Below are positions 51,697 through 61,928 of a DNA stretch of 64,000 bases, in pieces. A program made the translations under genes and the position numbers. This stretch comes from Paenilisteria newyorkensis. Its GTDB lineage: Bacteria; Bacillota; Bacilli; Lactobacillales; Listeriaceae. The stretch's first letter is position 1; every line of letters starts with the position of its first letter. The notes under the pieces were generated by a model. That model was not told where the DNA came from, searched no databases, and saw only the letters and a program-made list of their open reading frames with translations. The stretch spans positions 58,632 to 122,631 of the forward strand of contig NZ_JNFB01000046.1 of NCBI RefSeq assembly GCF_000766145.1, given 5' to 3'.

Positions 51697-53643
51697 CTAT
51701 TCTTCCAGTTCCTCACTCAAAATCGTCCATTCCTCCATCAAATTCTCACTCGATTGTTTCAGAAGGTCTAGCTGCTCCGTCCGTTCATAAGCAGCTTCAT
51801 GATTTTGATAAACCGCCGGATCTAACAATTCCTGCTCAATCTCACTAATTTTGAGGTCCGTTTCTTCCATCCGCGTCTCGATTTCGTCCAATTTACGCTT
51901 CTTCTGACGCATCACTTTTTGCTGTTCCTTGTCCAAATGATACGCCTGTTTGTTCGTTGCTAATTGCTTCTCCTCAGGATTCGTCTGTTGTTTTTGCAAC
52001 GCATCAAGCCGTGCATGTTCTTTTTGCTCCGCGATTTTATCCTGATAGTAATCATAATCGCCGAGGTAAACCTGCGCGCGCGTCGGGTGCATTTCGACAA
52101 TTTTCGAGGCAATTCGATTGATAAAATACCGATCATGCGACACAAACAAAATCGTCCCTTCAAAATCAATCAACGCAGCCTCGAGAACTTCCTTGCTCTC
52201 AATATCCAAATGGTTTGTCGGCTCATCCAGAATCAGTAAATTAGCGCCAATCAACGTCAATTTTGCGAGGGCAACACGCGCTTTTTCGCCACCACTAAGC
52301 GTATTGACCACCTTCAAAACATCATCATCGGAAAATAAAAAATTCCCTAGTGTTGTGCGAATCGCTTGTTCATTCAGATCAGGATAATCATCCCAAAGCT
52401 CATGCAAAATCGATTTATTGGAATCCAGTTTCGCCTGTTCTTGATCATAATAACCAATCTGAACGTTGGTACCAAAGCGATATTCACCAGAAAGTGCCGG
52501 AATGTCCCCAATCAATGTTTTTAGCAACGTGGATTTCCCGATCCCGTTTGGCCCAACAAGCGCAATACTTTCATGCCGCTTCATATCGAAAGTTAGCTTT
52601 TCCGAAACCCGTTTATCGACAGCATAACCAATCGCCAAATCCTCCACAAAGAGCACATCCTTGCCACTAGAACGGTCAAATTGGAAACCAAAATGCGCCG
52701 TCTTTTCACTGCCTTGCGGACGGTCCAGCCGATCTAATTTCTCCAACTGTTTTCGGCGACTCTGCGCGCGTTTCGTCGTCGAAGCCCGAACAATATTCCG
52801 CGCCACAAAGTCCTCCAATTTCGCGATTTTCTCCTGTTGTTTATCGAATTCCTTCCATTGCTGCTCCAATTTTGCCTGCTTCTGAACGAGGTAACGCGAA
52901 TAATTCCCAACGTAGCGATCAATCTGCGTGCGACTAATTTCGTACACTTGATTCACCACTTTATCCAAGAAATACCGGTCATGCGAAACGATGAGTAGCG
53001 CGCCTTTGTAATTCTGCAAATAGGACTCAAGCCAAGAAAGCGTCGCGATGTCCAGATGGTTTGTCGGCTCATCGAGAATCAGAATATCATGTCGCGCCAG
53101 AAGTAGTTTTGCCAAAGCAAGCCGCGTTTTTTGGCCACCACTAAGCGACGCAATCAGTTTCTCATAATCCGCCTCGAAAAAACGCAAACCGTGCAAGACC
53201 GAGCGAATATCCGCCTCATATTGGTATCCACCTTGTTCCTTAAACGCGTGCTGCAACGAATCGTATTCCTTCATTGTTTGCTCGTACTGCTCCTTGTTCT
53301 CATAAATAGCAGGGTCGCCAAGCCGTTCCTCAAGCGCGCGTAAATCTTGCTCCATCGCCCGAAGCCCTGTGAAAACATCCAGCATTTCATTCCAAATCGT
53401 TTTCGAAGACTCAAGGCCAGTATTTTGCGCCAAATAGCCAATCTGGACATGCTTCGGCTTTGAAATCGTGCCGCTATCATAACTAATCTGCCCAGCAATA
53501 ATTTTCAAAAGCGTCGATTTCCCCGCACCATTCCGACCAACCAGCGCAATCCGATCATTCGTCTGCACTTCTAATTTTATATTTTCTAATATCGTTTCAG
53601 CGCCAAAATTTTTGACAATCTGTTGTACTTGTAAAAGTATCAT
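51697..53643 (-). CDS. ydiF: ABC-F family ATPase, YdiF-like
   Basis: A 648-residue protein with two ATP-binding cassettes and no membrane segments. ATG 53643 has GAAGGAG upstream. First cassette: Walker A LVGRNGAGKSTLLK, signature LSGGQKTRLALAKLL. Second: Walker A LVGPNGIGKSTLLK, signature LSGGEKARVALAKL. A charged linker (about 240-310) and a coiled-coil C-terminus (about 540-648) complete the ABC-F plan. ABC-F proteins act on the ribosome, as translation factors or antibiotic-protection proteins. Place next to rex matches B. subtilis ydiF. Confidence 0.92.
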   Translation of the reverse strand: MILLQVQQIVKNFGAETILENIKLEVQTNDRIALVGRNGAGKSTLLKIIAGQISYDSGTISKPKHVQIGYLAQNTGLESSKTIWNEMLDVFTGLRAMEQDLRALEERLGDPAIYENKEQYEQTMKEYDSLQHAFKEQGGYQYEADIRSVLHGLRFFEADYEKLIASLSGGQKTRLALAKLLLARHDILILDEPTNHLDIATLSWLESYLQNYKGALLIVSHDRYFLDKVVNQVYEISRTQIDRYVGNYSRYLVQKQAKLEQQWKEFDKQQEKIAKLEDFVARNIVRASTTKRAQSRRKQLEKLDRLDRPQGSEKTAHFGFQFDRSSGKDVLFVEDLAIGYAVDKRVSEKLTFDMKRHESIALVGPNGIGKSTLLKTLIGDIPALSGEYRFGTNVQIGYYDQEQAKLDSNKSILHELWDDYPDLNEQAIRTTLGNFLFSDDDVLKVVNTLSGGEKARVALAKLTLIGANLLILDEPTNHLDIESKEVLEAALIDFEGTILFVSHDRYFINRIASKIVEMHPTRAQVYLGDYDYYQDKIAEQKEHARLDALQKQQTNPEEKQLATNKQAYHLDKEQQKVMRQKKRKLDEIETRMEETDLKISEIEQELLDPAVYQNHEAAYERTEQLDLLKQSSENLMEEWTILSEELEE

Positions 53644-54020
53644 TTTTAAATTCTCCTTCATCTCAAAATCCGTCTCTTCTTAGTTTATCGCAAAGCAAGG
53701 AGAGAAGCAATGTCTTGAGAAAGGAAACGCTTACGATAATAGAATTCACAAACTCAATCTTGTGAAATAACTAGCAATATAACATCTTTTGCTGTATAAT
53801 GGAATCCAACAAGCGTTGTAACAAAATAGTAACATATCATTTGAGCAAAAACATTGTGAAATCTATGTGAAATGTTTATAGTGAATAAGCAAGCATGTGA
53901 AATGAACAACGATACGAATTAGCGCAATCGTTTTTGTTATATCTCCATGTTTAGTAGCACAAGGATGGCGTGCGAAAGCCACCGTCCACTTACAAATCAA
54001 AAGGAAGAAGGGAAACAAAC
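53644..54020. promoter_or_regulatory. Divergent ydiF/rex regulatory region
   Basis: A 377-nt noncoding stretch. TATAAT at 53795-53800 is a likely -10 for rex. TTCACAA (53745-53751) and TTGTGAA (53760-53766) form an inverted repeat, another TTGTGAA lies at 53854-53860, and TGTGAAATG recurs near 53867 and 53896. Rex binds TTGTGAA-N6-TTCACAA, so these look like half-sites, but in a different arrangement. A weak cre-like sequence sits near 53727-53740. Confidence 0.45.
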
Positions 54021-54662
54021 ATGATCGAGGAAACGGGCAAGATTCCACAAGCCACAGCAAAGCGTTTGCCGCTTTACCACCGCTATTTAAAGTATTTGCA
54101 TGAGTCAGGAAAAGAACGCGTATCATCCGCAGAATTAAGCGAGGCTGTGAAAGTTGATTCAGCAACGATTCGTCGCGATTTCTCCTATTTTGGAGCACTT
54201 GGCAAGAAAGGTTACGGCTATAATGTGTCCTATATTTTGGACTTCTTTAGCAAGACGCTGAGCCAAGACAAGCAAACGAACGTAGCCATTATCGGTGTCG
54301 GTAATTTGGGGACCGCACTATTACACTACAATTTCATGAAAAATAATAATATAAAAATTGTCGCGGCGTTTGACGTCGATGCAAACAAAGTTGGAACGGT
54401 GCAACAAGACATTCCAATTTTCCACTTAAACGATATGCAAGATTTGCTGAAGGAGAACAAAGTCGAAGTCGTTATTTTAACCGTGCCATCCGATGAAGCA
54501 CAAACAACCGTAGATCGCTTGCTAGAAGCCGATGTGAAAGGCATTCTGAACTTTACACCAGCACGTATCAGCGTACCAAAACACGTGCGCGTGCATCACA
54601 TCGATCTAACAACCGAACTACAAACACTGATTTACTTCCTAGAAAACTATCCAAACAAATAA
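54021..54662 (+). CDS. rex: Redox-sensing transcriptional repressor Rex
   Basis: A 213-residue repressor. ATG 54021 has AAGGAAGAAGGG upstream. It has an N-terminal winged helix ([20 protein letters not shown], then [20 protein letters not shown], about 17-70) and an NAD(H) Rossmann domain with [16 protein letters not shown] (about 86-101). NADH binding releases it from DNA and induces fermentation and respiration genes. TTGTGAA elements upstream suggest autoregulation. The gene order with ydiF, ydiL and groES is conserved. Confidence 0.96.
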   Translation: MIEETGKIPQATAKRLPLYHRYLKYLHESGKERVSSAELSEAVKVDSATIRRDFSYFGALGKKGYGYNVSYILDFFSKTLSQDKQTNVAIIGVGNLGTALLHYNFMKNNNIKIVAAFDVDANKVGTVQQDIPIFHLNDMQDLLKENKVEVVILTVPSDEAQTTVDRLLEADVKGILNFTPARISVPKHVRVHHIDLTTELQTLIYFLENYPNK

Positions 54663-54667
54663 TAACC

Positions 54668-54698
54668 GAAGAGCCAGACGCGATGTTTGGCTCTTTTT
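54668..54698 (+). terminator. Terminator after rex
   Basis: GAGCCA / TGGCTC with an 11-nt loop, then TTTTT. It ends 20 nt before the next start codon. Confidence 0.82.
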
Positions 54699-54717
54699 GG
54701 CGAGGAGGAAAGCCACT

Positions 54718-55521
54718 ATGCTTAAAAAAATTGTCACGTGGGCACAGCACCAAAATCAAGTCTGTGCGCTCGTACTAGAAGGTTCGCTCGCGAAAAAGCA
54801 AGACGTAGATGCCCTATCAGACTTAGACATCAACGTCTGGTTCACCGGAGAAGTTCCGTTCGGAAAAACAGTAGAATGGCTCGCAGAAATCGGCGATGTA
54901 CTTATCGAAAACCAGCTACATATGGACACACCAGCCGGCGAAATCGCAACCCAGCTCGTCATCTTCCAAAACGGCATCAAAGTCGATTTTTCCTTCTGGC
55001 CGATCACCTATCTAGATAATCCTTTCCCGTACTATGAAAAAATGGAAATACTGCTAGATAAAGGCGCATACACCCAGCAAATCAAGCGATGCGTCCGTGA
55101 AAAAACGAAACTCGCGATGGAAAAAGCTGATTTCAACCGAATCGTGAACGAGTTCTGGTTCGAGTTACATTACGTTGCAAAATTCCTAAAACGCAAAGAA
55201 ATCTGGTTTGTGCAAGACATCCAAGCAGGCATCCGCGCGAATTATCTTTTGCCAATGTTAGAAGAACAAGCCCGCATCACCGAGCGAAATCCCTCTTTTT
55301 CAGGTCGCAAAATGGAAACTTGGCTCGATCCCGTGTATTTCAACCGCTTACCATCGATTTTTGCCGACTATTCATTGGAAGCAAACTGGCAAGCCATGTG
55401 GGAAGAAATCTCGATATTTGAAGAAGTCACCGATTTTATCAGGAAACACTACCAATTCGAGCTCCCAACAGCTAAAATAGAAGGAATGAAGCACTTATTA
55501 CGCGGCATACAGGAGGGATAA
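54718..55521 (+). CDS. Aminoglycoside 6-adenylyltransferase-like nucleotidyltransferase
   Basis: A 267-residue protein. ATG 54718 has CGAGGAGGAAA upstream. Residues about 17-38 give the nucleotidyltransferase core: LVLEGSLAKK, then DALSDLDINVWF with the paired metal-binding Asp residues. The length and helical C-terminal part resemble ANT(6)/AadK-type streptomycin adenylyltransferases, but such genes in environmental Firmicutes often do not give resistance. It may be co-transcribed with the next gene (2-nt gap). Confidence 0.72.
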   Translation: MLKKIVTWAQHQNQVCALVLEGSLAKKQDVDALSDLDINVWFTGEVPFGKTVEWLAEIGDVLIENQLHMDTPAGEIATQLVIFQNGIKVDFSFWPITYLDNPFPYYEKMEILLDKGAYTQQIKRCVREKTKLAMEKADFNRIVNEFWFELHYVAKFLKRKEIWFVQDIQAGIRANYLLPMLEEQARITERNPSFSGRKMETWLDPVYFNRLPSIFADYSLEANWQAMWEEISIFEEVTDFIRKHYQFELPTAKIEGMKHLLRGIQEG

Positions 55522-55523
55522 TT

Positions 55524-56600
55524 TTGTTCACAAAAGCAGAAATAACGCAAATACGGCTACACAAATTAGGAATGGACGAACCGTTCGCCGATTCAACAAC
55601 ATTCATGAACCAAGCAATCGCCCTGCAATCGCAAAACCACCAACCAGCACTCGTGAATTTTTTACAACACGTAGACATGCGTTGGCGCGACGCAGAACAG
55701 TTTTTCGAAGACGCGCAAGTCATAAAAATCTGGGCCAACCGATTAACACTCCACACTTTTTTAGCAGCAGATTGGGAAATGGTGTTCCGCGTTTTTGGCA
55801 CACGGACGAACATCGTACACCGACTTTGTAAAAAAGAAGGCATTGATTTGGAAGCAATTTTGGCGGAAATAGACAAGCTTGGAAGAGGGCAAGAAGTGGT
55901 GAGTCGCAAGGAACTGGAAGCGATTATTGGCGATTATTCCGCGCAGGTCAGATCCGCAATCATTGCCCAAGCCGCGATACGAGGCATTTTATATTTGCTA
56001 CCATCGAGCGATACGATTAGAAATTACAGTCACCGCATGCGATTAGGCAATTATAAAAAGTGGACGAGCGACCCTGAGAAAGATATCGAGGCACTGATGA
56101 CATTGATACGTCGCTATTTAGCAGGATACGGCCCCGCAACTTGGGACGATTTCAGGCATTGGAGTGGTTTGAACATCGGCGAAATAAAGCCAGCAATAAC
56201 AAGATTGGCAACAGAACTCGACACATTCACGCTAGAAGGCCAAACCTATCACGCACTAAAAGGCGAAAAAACCGTACCAGCATCCGAAAAAGTATTTTTA
56301 TCAGGAAAATTCGACCAATCCCTAATCGCCTACAAAGACCCAACATGGATCATGACCGAAGCCCAGCGAAAATCAGCCTGGACAGTCAATGGTCACTGCT
56401 CGGCGATTATCGTAGCAGAAAACCGCGCCATCGGATTATGGAAATACGAATGGAAAAAAGAAACCCTACAATTCACCATTACCTATTTTGAAAAAGCCTC
56501 TCTCGAGACGGAAATCAAGCAAGAATTGGAGCGTTTTGCATCACGCTTAGAAAAACAAGCCACTGAAATTCAATATGAAAGTTTTACTATGAATTTCTAA
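55524..56600 (+). CDS. Winged-helix DNA-binding protein (YcaQ/AlkZ-like family)
   Basis: A 358-residue protein with a TTG start at 55524 and AGGAGGG 7 nt before it. The middle holds YLAGYGPATWDDFRHWSGL (about 195-215), typical of the HTH_42/AlkZ family. Members excise alkylated or cross-linked bases from DNA, and one protects Streptomyces from azinomycin. I do not see the exact catalytic QxQ/QxD motif with certainty (a GQTYHALKG segment lies near 240), so activity is uncertain. It follows the nucleotidyltransferase gene by 2 nt. Confidence 0.7.
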   Translation: MFTKAEITQIRLHKLGMDEPFADSTTFMNQAIALQSQNHQPALVNFLQHVDMRWRDAEQFFEDAQVIKIWANRLTLHTFLAADWEMVFRVFGTRTNIVHRLCKKEGIDLEAILAEIDKLGRGQEVVSRKELEAIIGDYSAQVRSAIIAQAAIRGILYLLPSSDTIRNYSHRMRLGNYKKWTSDPEKDIEALMTLIRRYLAGYGPATWDDFRHWSGLNIGEIKPAITRLATELDTFTLEGQTYHALKGEKTVPASEKVFLSGKFDQSLIAYKDPTWIMTEAQRKSAWTVNGHCSAIIVAENRAIGLWKYEWKKETLQFTITYFEKASLETEIKQELERFASRLEKQATEIQYESFTMNF

Positions 56601-56628
56601 TCAATTGTTACTAGGGGAGATTTTTATA

Positions 56629-57051
56629 ATGGATTTTGAAAGATTGTTACTGACTGATAGCAGTGAACTGTTTAAGTTTTCCATCGAATTTGACGATGTC
56701 GCATATCTTTTATTAATAGATACTTTCTCTAAAGCTCCTAAAAGTTTTGGAGAAAAAATTTTGGATGATGATTTTATTCCGAATAGTAATCATATTGTAG
56801 CCAAATGCGGTATGCGACGTGAGCTATCGACGGAAGAAAGAGAATCTATACTTTCTTTTGCTGAATCAATGCTTAGTTTTAAACCGAGTATTGATTATAT
56901 GATCGATTTCTTTTATGTAGACAAGGAATTGGAGTTCGGCTATCCAGAAGGGCAAGGGGTCATTGATTTAGTGGATGCAGTCAACACGGTATTTAAAACT
57001 GAAATTGTTATCAAGAATCCTTCGTCGTTAAATAATATTATACAAAAATAA
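56629..57051 (+). CDS. Hypothetical protein
   Basis: A 140-residue acidic protein. ATG 56629 has AGGGGAGA upstream. No membrane segment or signal peptide. Alternating strands and helices (FSIEFDDVAYLLLIDTFS, VVAKCGMR-like centre, YMIDFFYVDKELEFGYPEG). I do not recognise a family. Higher A+T than the two preceding genes. Confidence 0.6.
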   Translation: MDFERLLLTDSSELFKFSIEFDDVAYLLLIDTFSKAPKSFGEKILDDDFIPNSNHIVAKCGMRRELSTEERESILSFAESMLSFKPSIDYMIDFFYVDKELEFGYPEGQGVIDLVDAVNTVFKTEIVIKNPSSLNNIIQK

Positions 57052-57059
57052 ATGCAAAG

Positions 57060-57105
57060 AAAGCTCGGAACTATCACCTTAAATGATTTTTTCCAAGCTT
57101 TTTTG
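57060..57105 (+). terminator. Possible terminator between convergent genes
   Basis: AAAGCTCGG / CCAAGCTTT (one mismatch) with a long loop, followed by TTT. Confidence 0.5.
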
Positions 57106-57125
57106 TATTATTTAAACAAGAAGTC

Positions 57126-57317
57126 CTACTCTTTTTTCTTCGTCAAACCAATCGCTACAAACTTAATCCCAGTCACGAAATTAACAGTAGCCATCGCAAT
57201 CATCAAATACGTCATAATCGTCCAGCCACTCGCATTCACTTGGCTAATTGCGAAATAAGTAAAGACAATCGCAAGCACTAAATAAATGAGGCCCTGCATA
57301 GCTAAAGGGTTTTTCAT
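57126..57317 (-). CDS. ydiK: Small membrane protein YdiK (DUF4305)
   Basis: A 63-residue protein with two transmembrane helices (LIYLVLAIVFTYFAIS and YLMIAMATVNFVTGI). ATG 57317 is set by AGGAGG 6 nt upstream; a longer frame to 57422 runs into ydiL. It overlaps the ydiL stop by 4 nt (ATGA). B. subtilis carries ydiK-ydiL next to groES in the same way. Function unknown. Confidence 0.82.
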   Translation of the reverse strand: MKNPLAMQGLIYLVLAIVFTYFAISQVNASGWTIMTYLMIAMATVNFVTGIKFVAIGLTKKKE

Positions 57318-58000
57318 GATCCGCCTCCTAACATAAATTGGCCAACCATCGCGAGCACGTTCATCAACATATGCGCGGCAATCGGCACCGCGATTCGTTT
57401 CGTTTTCGTATAAATATAGCACAGAATCAGCCCAATCACGACGTAGACGAGTAAAAACGTCAAATCCATATGCATCAATCCGAAGAAAACAGAGCTAATC
57501 ACAGCCGCAACGTGAATGTTCATCCGTGACGCCAAGCCTCCGAAAATAATTTTCCGAAAAACGATTTCTTCCAAAATTGGCGCTAAAATCGACGTGAAGA
57601 CAATCATCAATGGCACAGCACGAGCTAGTTCTCCGAGCATCTCAGTATTCGGAGAGAGGCCGCTTATTCCAAATAATCCCATGATGAAAACAGATATCGA
57701 TTGACCGAAAAGCAGTGCGACGAAACCGAGCACCGCATAAGCGACACTTTTCCCGACAGAAGCAGGTTCTCCTTTTTCGATTTTAGTCGTTCGCGGTTGT
57801 TTTCGAAGCAACATCCAGATAATGATCACGGCCACTAAGTTACTGAAAACACTCCAATAAACCGAGGCGTACGTGATGAGCTGCTTATCCGATAAATCAG
57901 TTGCTGCACGTAAAATGCCCATCAAAATCGGAGCGCCAATGAGGGATGAAAAATAAGCAGCGAAGTATGTAAGTAGCACATACCAATAACGTCTATTCAA
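57314..58000 (-). CDS. ydiL: CPBP-family intramembrane metalloprotease YdiL
   Basis: A 228-residue membrane protein of the CPBP (Abi/CAAX protease-like) family. Motifs: ILEEIVFRKIIFGGL (EExxxR, about 134-148), VFFGLMHMD (FxxxH) and PIAAHMLMN (HxxxN). I prefer TTG 58000 because the protein then starts LNRRYWYVLLTY, like B. subtilis YdiL, with AAAGGT upstream; ATG 58024 is possible. Members process or degrade membrane peptides, and some serve in bacteriocin self-immunity. Translation-coupled to ydiK. Confidence 0.85.
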   Translation of the reverse strand: MNRRYWYVLLTYFAAYFSSLIGAPILMGILRAATDLSDKQLITYASVYWSVFSNLVAVIIIWMLLRKQPRTTKIEKGEPASVGKSVAYAVLGFVALLFGQSISVFIMGLFGISGLSPNTEMLGELARAVPLMIVFTSILAPILEEIVFRKIIFGGLASRMNIHVAAVISSVFFGLMHMDLTFLLVYVVIGLILCYIYTKTKRIAVPIAAHMLMNVLAMVGQFMLGGGS

Positions 58001-58141
58001 AATAACACGACCTTTCAAATACATAGACAGTACAAATGCCTGCCATTTATCTCATTTCCCTATTGTACTAATTATTGGGGGAACAAGCAACAACGGGGAT
58101 GCGATATGCAGAAGAAGCCTCTCTATTTTTAGGTGCAAATA

Positions 58142-58169
58142 CTTGCATTTTCCGCGCATTTTTTATAAT
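58142..58169 (+). promoter_or_regulatory. Promoter of groESL
   Basis: TATAAT (58164-58169) with TTGCA just upstream (58143-58147) giving a 15-16-nt spacer. It is directly followed by CIRCE, as expected for a HrcA-repressed promoter. Confidence 0.65.
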
Positions 58170-58181
58170 ATAAGAAGTGGG

Positions 58182-58208
58182 TTAGCACTCTAATGTTAAG
58201 AGTGCTAA
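58182..58208 (+). promoter_or_regulatory. CIRCE operator (HrcA-binding)
   Basis: TTAGCACTC, 9 nt, GAGTGCTAA: a perfect match to the CIRCE consensus. HrcA represses groESL through it until heat shock. Confidence 0.98.
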
Positions 58209-58243
58209 AAATCATAAACATAGACTTGAGGAGGTTGTTTTAA

Positions 58244-58529
58244 TTGTTAAAACCATTAGGAGATCGCGTTATTATCGAAGTTTTGGAAGCAGAAGAGAAA
58301 ACGGCAAGTGGTATCGTACTACCAGATTCGGCGCAAGAAAAGCCACAAGAAGGTAAAGTCGTAGCAGTCGGAAGCGGCCGCGTATTAGATAACGGCGACA
58401 CAGTAGCACTAGAAGTCGCAGAACAAGATCACATTATTTTCTCCAAATACTCAGGCACAGAAGTCACGTATGACGGGAAAGATTACTTGATTGTGAGAGA
58501 ATCGGATATATTGGCAGTCGTAAAAATAG

Positions 58530-58537
<8 letters not shown>
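58244..58537 (+). CDS. groES: Co-chaperonin GroES
   Basis: A 97-residue co-chaperonin with TTG start (GAGGAGG upstream), beginning [14 protein letters not shown]. The mobile loop that docks on GroEL is [11 protein letters not shown] (about 17-27). It caps the GroEL cage. The protein is about three residues longer than the usual 94. The last codons and the stop lie in the AAGCTGAA motif that bounds a tandem repeat in the groES-groEL gap, so the C-terminus appears to have been altered by that insertion. Confidence 0.97.
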
Positions 58538-60447
<1,910 letters not shown>

Positions 60448-60471
60448 TCGTTCGCGCAATATTAATAGTAG

Positions 60472-60514
60472 GAAGCTCTCGATTGGATTTTTTATCTCAT
60501 CGGGAGCTTCTTTC
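60472..60514 (+). terminator. Terminator after groEL
   Basis: GAAGCTCtCGAT / ATCGgGAGCTTC with a 15-nt loop, then TTTCT. Confidence 0.82.
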
Positions 60515-60587
60515 TGTTCTAAAATTTGAAAACCAGCCAAATTAGGTTTATAGTGAAAGCGACATAAAGACTAGGAGGAGACAAACG

Positions 60588-61307
60588 ATGACAAAAAAAG
60601 TTTTTATCACAGGTGCAAACAAAGGAATTGGTAAAGAAATCGCGTATCAGATGGGGGAAAACGGCTGGACGATTTTGCTAGGTGCGCGTGACGCGAGCCG
60701 TGGACTTGCAGCGACTGATGAGCTCAAAACGAAAGGCATTGACGCAACATACGTAAACATTGATTTACAGAATCACGAAACGATTTCGGCGGCGGTAAAC
60801 ACGATTAAATCAGAACATCCAGACCTCGCGATGCTCATTAATAACGCCGCAATTCCCGGTGACATGAGAAAGCCAGGTTCCGAATTCACGGTAAACGAGC
60901 TAAGAGAAGTCATGGAAACCAATGTTTTCGGTACGTTCGACTTAACGCAACAACTCCTACCAACGCTTGAAGCAAACAACGGACGAATTTTAAACATCAC
61001 GATACCGATTGGCATGTCCGACTTCTTCAACCCGTTCGCATACAAGACAAGTAAAGCGGCACTGAATGCCATGATGCAAAGCTTTGCACAGAATTTTATA
61101 ACCGCAGAAAAATCACTCGAAATCTTTGGAATCATGCCCGGTGGAGTAACGACAGACCTGAACGGCAACATGACAGGCGATTTCATGAAGACAGTTCCGG
61201 AAGCTGGGAAACTAATTACCGATATCATTTTCGATGGTAAAAATCATAATAGCGAGATTATTAATTTCAATGGTAAAACTGCTGATTATAATGGTGGCTT
61301 GTTCTAA
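60588..61307 (+). CDS. Short-chain dehydrogenase/reductase
   Basis: A 239-residue classical SDR. Cofactor motif FITGANKGIGKEIA (about 5-18), NNAA at about 84-87, and the Tyr-x-x-x-Lys pair in FAYKTSKAALNAM. The catalytic Ser position reads PIGMSDF, so Ser is present but shifted in an unusual context. NADP use is likely from the Arg in GARDASRG. Substrate unknown. CTAGGAGGAGA precedes the ATG; monocistronic. Confidence 0.88.
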   Translation: MTKKVFITGANKGIGKEIAYQMGENGWTILLGARDASRGLAATDELKTKGIDATYVNIDLQNHETISAAVNTIKSEHPDLAMLINNAAIPGDMRKPGSEFTVNELREVMETNVFGTFDLTQQLLPTLEANNGRILNITIPIGMSDFFNPFAYKTSKAALNAMMQSFAQNFITAEKSLEIFGIMPGGVTTDLNGNMTGDFMKTVPEAGKLITDIIFDGKNHNSEIINFNGKTADYNGGLF

Positions 61308-61338
61308 ATTTAACTACAGTAAGAAAAATATTATATTA

Positions 61339-61390
61339 AGAACCTGTTTTTAATTGCCAAAGTGGGCATTATCAATGGGTTCTTTTTTGG
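61339..61390 (+). terminator. Terminator after the SDR gene
   Basis: AAGAACC / GGTTCTT with a long loop containing a small GCC / GGC pairing, then TTTTT. Confidence 0.65.
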
Positions 61391-61587
61391 TTGTACTGCT
61401 AAAACATTGGTAAGAATAACAGAAAAGCTACATATAGAAATGACATCAAAGGAACAATTAACACCAGGAAAGGACAAATTTGAAAGAAGGAATATACTAT
61501 AATTATTTATGTAATAGCGATTCAGAAAACAGCTAAGGCAAAGAACAAATCCTTATTTTAAAATAAATGAAGTAGGAGATGGTTTTT

Positions 61588-61872
61588 TTGATAAAAGATA
61601 GTTTAAAGAAATTTGGGAAGTTAATGGCAATCGCGGTAGTGACTTTGACAGCAATTATTACACCAGTACAAGTTTTTGCAAGCTCTAATATTGTGCAACC
61701 CGCTGAAAATCGAGCAGATGACAAGTTAGATTTAAATACTACATCCCCAGTTGGAGAACTAGTCAATATAATTATTTTGGATATCAATAGTAAATTATTG
61801 GTCAGCAAGTTAGAGGATAGCTTAGCACCTTATAAGTACCCACGTGATACAACTAATATAAATATAAAATGA
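61588..61872 (+). CDS. Small secreted protein of unknown function
   Basis: A 94-residue protein. I use TTG 61588, because TAGGAG lies 9 nt upstream; an ATG at 61579 touches that site. A signal peptide covers about residues 1-36 (LMAIAVVTLTAIITPVQVFA). The mature ~58 residues have no Cys and no recognisable family. It lies 56 nt before the LPXTG protein gene with no terminator, so the two may be co-transcribed. Confidence 0.62.
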   Translation: MIKDSLKKFGKLMAIAVVTLTAIITPVQVFASSNIVQPAENRADDKLDLNTTSPVGELVNIIILDINSKLLVSKLEDSLAPYKYPRDTTNINIK

Positions 61873-61928
61873 GTGAACATATAGTCTAATTTTAAGCAAT
61901 GTATGGAATACGAATGGAGGAATTTTAT

